DNA of 64,000 bases, taken from Qipengyuania sp. YIM B01966 (lineage in GTDB: Bacteria; Pseudomonadota; Alphaproteobacteria; Sphingomonadales; Sphingomonadaceae). The stretch is taken from positions 429,598 through 493,597 of the forward strand of contig NZ_JADMNM010000001.1 in the NCBI RefSeq assembly GCF_016461955.1, given 5' to 3'. The translations under genes and the position numbers were made by a program. The notes beneath the pieces are model-generated. The model ran no database searches and was not told the DNA's origin. It saw nothing but the letters and a program-made list of their open reading frames with translations. The stretch's first letter is position 1, and each line of letters starts with the position of its first letter. Shown here piece after piece: positions 63,066 through 64,000 of the stretch.

Positions 63066-64000
63066 ATGCCCGACGCCTCGCCTTCTCCGGCCCAGCCTCC
63101 GCCGTTCCGGCCGGCCCTTACCGCCGGCGGGCCGCTGCAGGTCATGGTGGTCGACGATTCGCTGACCACGCGGACCGCGATTGCCCGCCTGATCGACAGC
63201 GCGGAGGACATGGTTGTCGCCGCCACCGCCGCCTCGGCCGAGCGGGCGCTGGCCGAGTTGCCTTGCCGGCCGCTCGACGTGATCGTGCTCGACCTCGAAA
63301 TGCCCGGCATGGGCGGGATGGAAGCGCTGCCGCGCCTGCTGGCAGCGCGTGCCGGAGTGCAGGTGCTGGTCGTTTCCGCCCTTACCGAAATCGGCGCCGA
63401 AGCAACCTTGCGGGCGCTCGCGCTGGGCGCGGCCGACACCATGCCCAAGCCGCGATCGGGCGGGTTCAACGCGCGCTGGCGCGAAAGCCTCCTGAAGCGC
63501 GTGCGCGTCTTGGGCCGCGCCGCGCGGGGTACGGACGAGACAGTGGGCGAAAGCTGCGCCGGGCGCGCCAGCACTGCTGTGCGGCCCCGGCCCGCCAACG
63601 GGCAGGATCGCAAGGCGCCGCGCATCATTGCCTTCGGCGCATCGACCGGGGGCATCCATGCGCTGTGCCAGGTGATGGCCGATCTGCCGCGAGCGGTCGA
63701 CCTGCCGATCCTTGTCACGCAGCACCTTCCGCCGAGCTTCATGGAGGTATTCGCGCGGCAGCTGACCGCTGCGGCAGGTCGACCGGCCAGCGTTGCGCAG
63801 ACCGGGACGGTGCTCGAACAGGGCCGGATCTATGTCGCGCCCGGCACCGGGCACCTGCTGGTTGGCGAGGTGGGCGACCGGCTGGTGGCGGCGATCGACC
63901 CGGCCCCTGCACCGAGCGGCTGTCTCCCCTCGGTCGATCCGATGCTGCAATCGCTTGCCGATGCGCTGGGCGGGGCGGCGATTGCGGTTATTTTGTCCGG
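63066..64000 (+). CDS. cheB: Chemotaxis methylesterase CheB, 3'-truncated by window edge
   Basis: Receptor-modification methylesterase/glutamine deamidase; 311 residues visible with no stop before the edge. Receiver domain: VMVVDDSLTTRTAIARLIDS, phospho-acceptor Asp76 (VLDLEMPGMGGME) and MPKPRSG. Catalytic domain: Ser193 (FGASTGGIHAL), His220 (TQHLPPSFMEVFARQL) and Asp291 (VDPMLQSLADA). The Pro-rich N-terminal ~20 residues are an extension. CheR is expected just beyond the window. Confidence 0.93.
   Translation, partial: MPDASPSPAQPPPFRPALTAGGPLQVMVVDDSLTTRTAIARLIDSAEDMVVAATAASAERALAELPCRPLDVIVLDLEMPGMGGMEALPRLLAARAGVQVLVVSALTEIGAEATLRALALGAADTMPKPRSGGFNARWRESLLKRVRVLGRAARGTDETVGESCAGRASTAVRPRPANGQDRKAPRIIAFGASTGGIHALCQVMADLPRAVDLPILVTQHLPPSFMEVFARQLTAAAGRPASVAQTGTVLEQGRIYVAPGTGHLLVGEVGDRLVAAIDPAPAPSGCLPSVDPMLQSLADALGGAAIAVILS

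Overview
This GC-rich, densely coded window looks chromosomal and comes from an alphaproteobacterium, most likely a member of the Sphingomonadales. The clues are rluD next to rpoH, an M67 protease-chpT-amidase operon, a DUF3297 protein, RcdA-like DUF1465 beside YdcH proteins, pyrB with a catalytically dead dihydroorotase, and serS-surE-LysM/M23. The order is inferred from gene content only.

Layout. 1-2100: the 3' part of a UDP-glucose dehydrogenase gene, RNase P RNA on the opposite strand overlapping its end, and a broken aquaporin gene. 2094-9240: amidase, ChpT and JAMM protease on the minus strand; RluD, RpoH and MtgA on the plus strand; a secreted PPC-domain protein, a zinc-type CDF transporter and a small membrane protein. 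9236-13455: clpX, clpP and trigger factor (with an unusual Lys/Ala-rich tail), then tRNA-Leu(UAG). 13633-18313: small conserved proteins, a CHAP amidase, Der GTPase, DUF2721 and DUF418 membrane proteins. 18402-22375: an orphan ParA ATPase with a ribbon-helix-helix partner, between two SPOR-domain envelope proteins. 22382-26641: pseudo-dihydroorotase, PyrB and SppA.

26717-29598: tRNA-Val(CAC) carries a small integrated element bounded by a 51-bp direct repeat of the tRNA 3' half. It holds an intact tyrosine integrase, an excisionase-like HTH protein, an IS-transposase remnant and a second, near-terminal 52-bp repeat. 29644-44646: sulfotransferase, SerS, SurE, LysM/M23, a K+ channel, RimO, AlkB, transglutaminase-like protein, L,D-transpeptidase, TilS, CpoB, RodZ-like and PtsP. 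Several of these genes overlap tail to tail. 44695-56458: two YdcH proteins, RcdA-like, GlpK, metallo-hydrolase, DUF4230, NadA, EamA, an old yellow enzyme, LipB, transporters, a methyltransferase and an ArsC-like protein. 56508-58655: a siderophore receptor behind Fur-box-like sequences. 58652-64000: an orphan 2Fe-2S subunit, a class II aldolase and the chemotaxis cluster cheA-cheW-cheY-cheB, which runs off the end.

How the genes connect. ChpT, ClpXP and the RcdA-like protein are components of the alphaproteobacterial CtrA phosphorelay and regulated proteolysis. CtrA-like motifs precede the parA gene and the der/CHAP pair, so the ParA-SPOR group may be cell-cycle timed (inference). Most of the rest is envelope maintenance and translation or tRNA modification. 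The accessory part is the tRNA-Val element.
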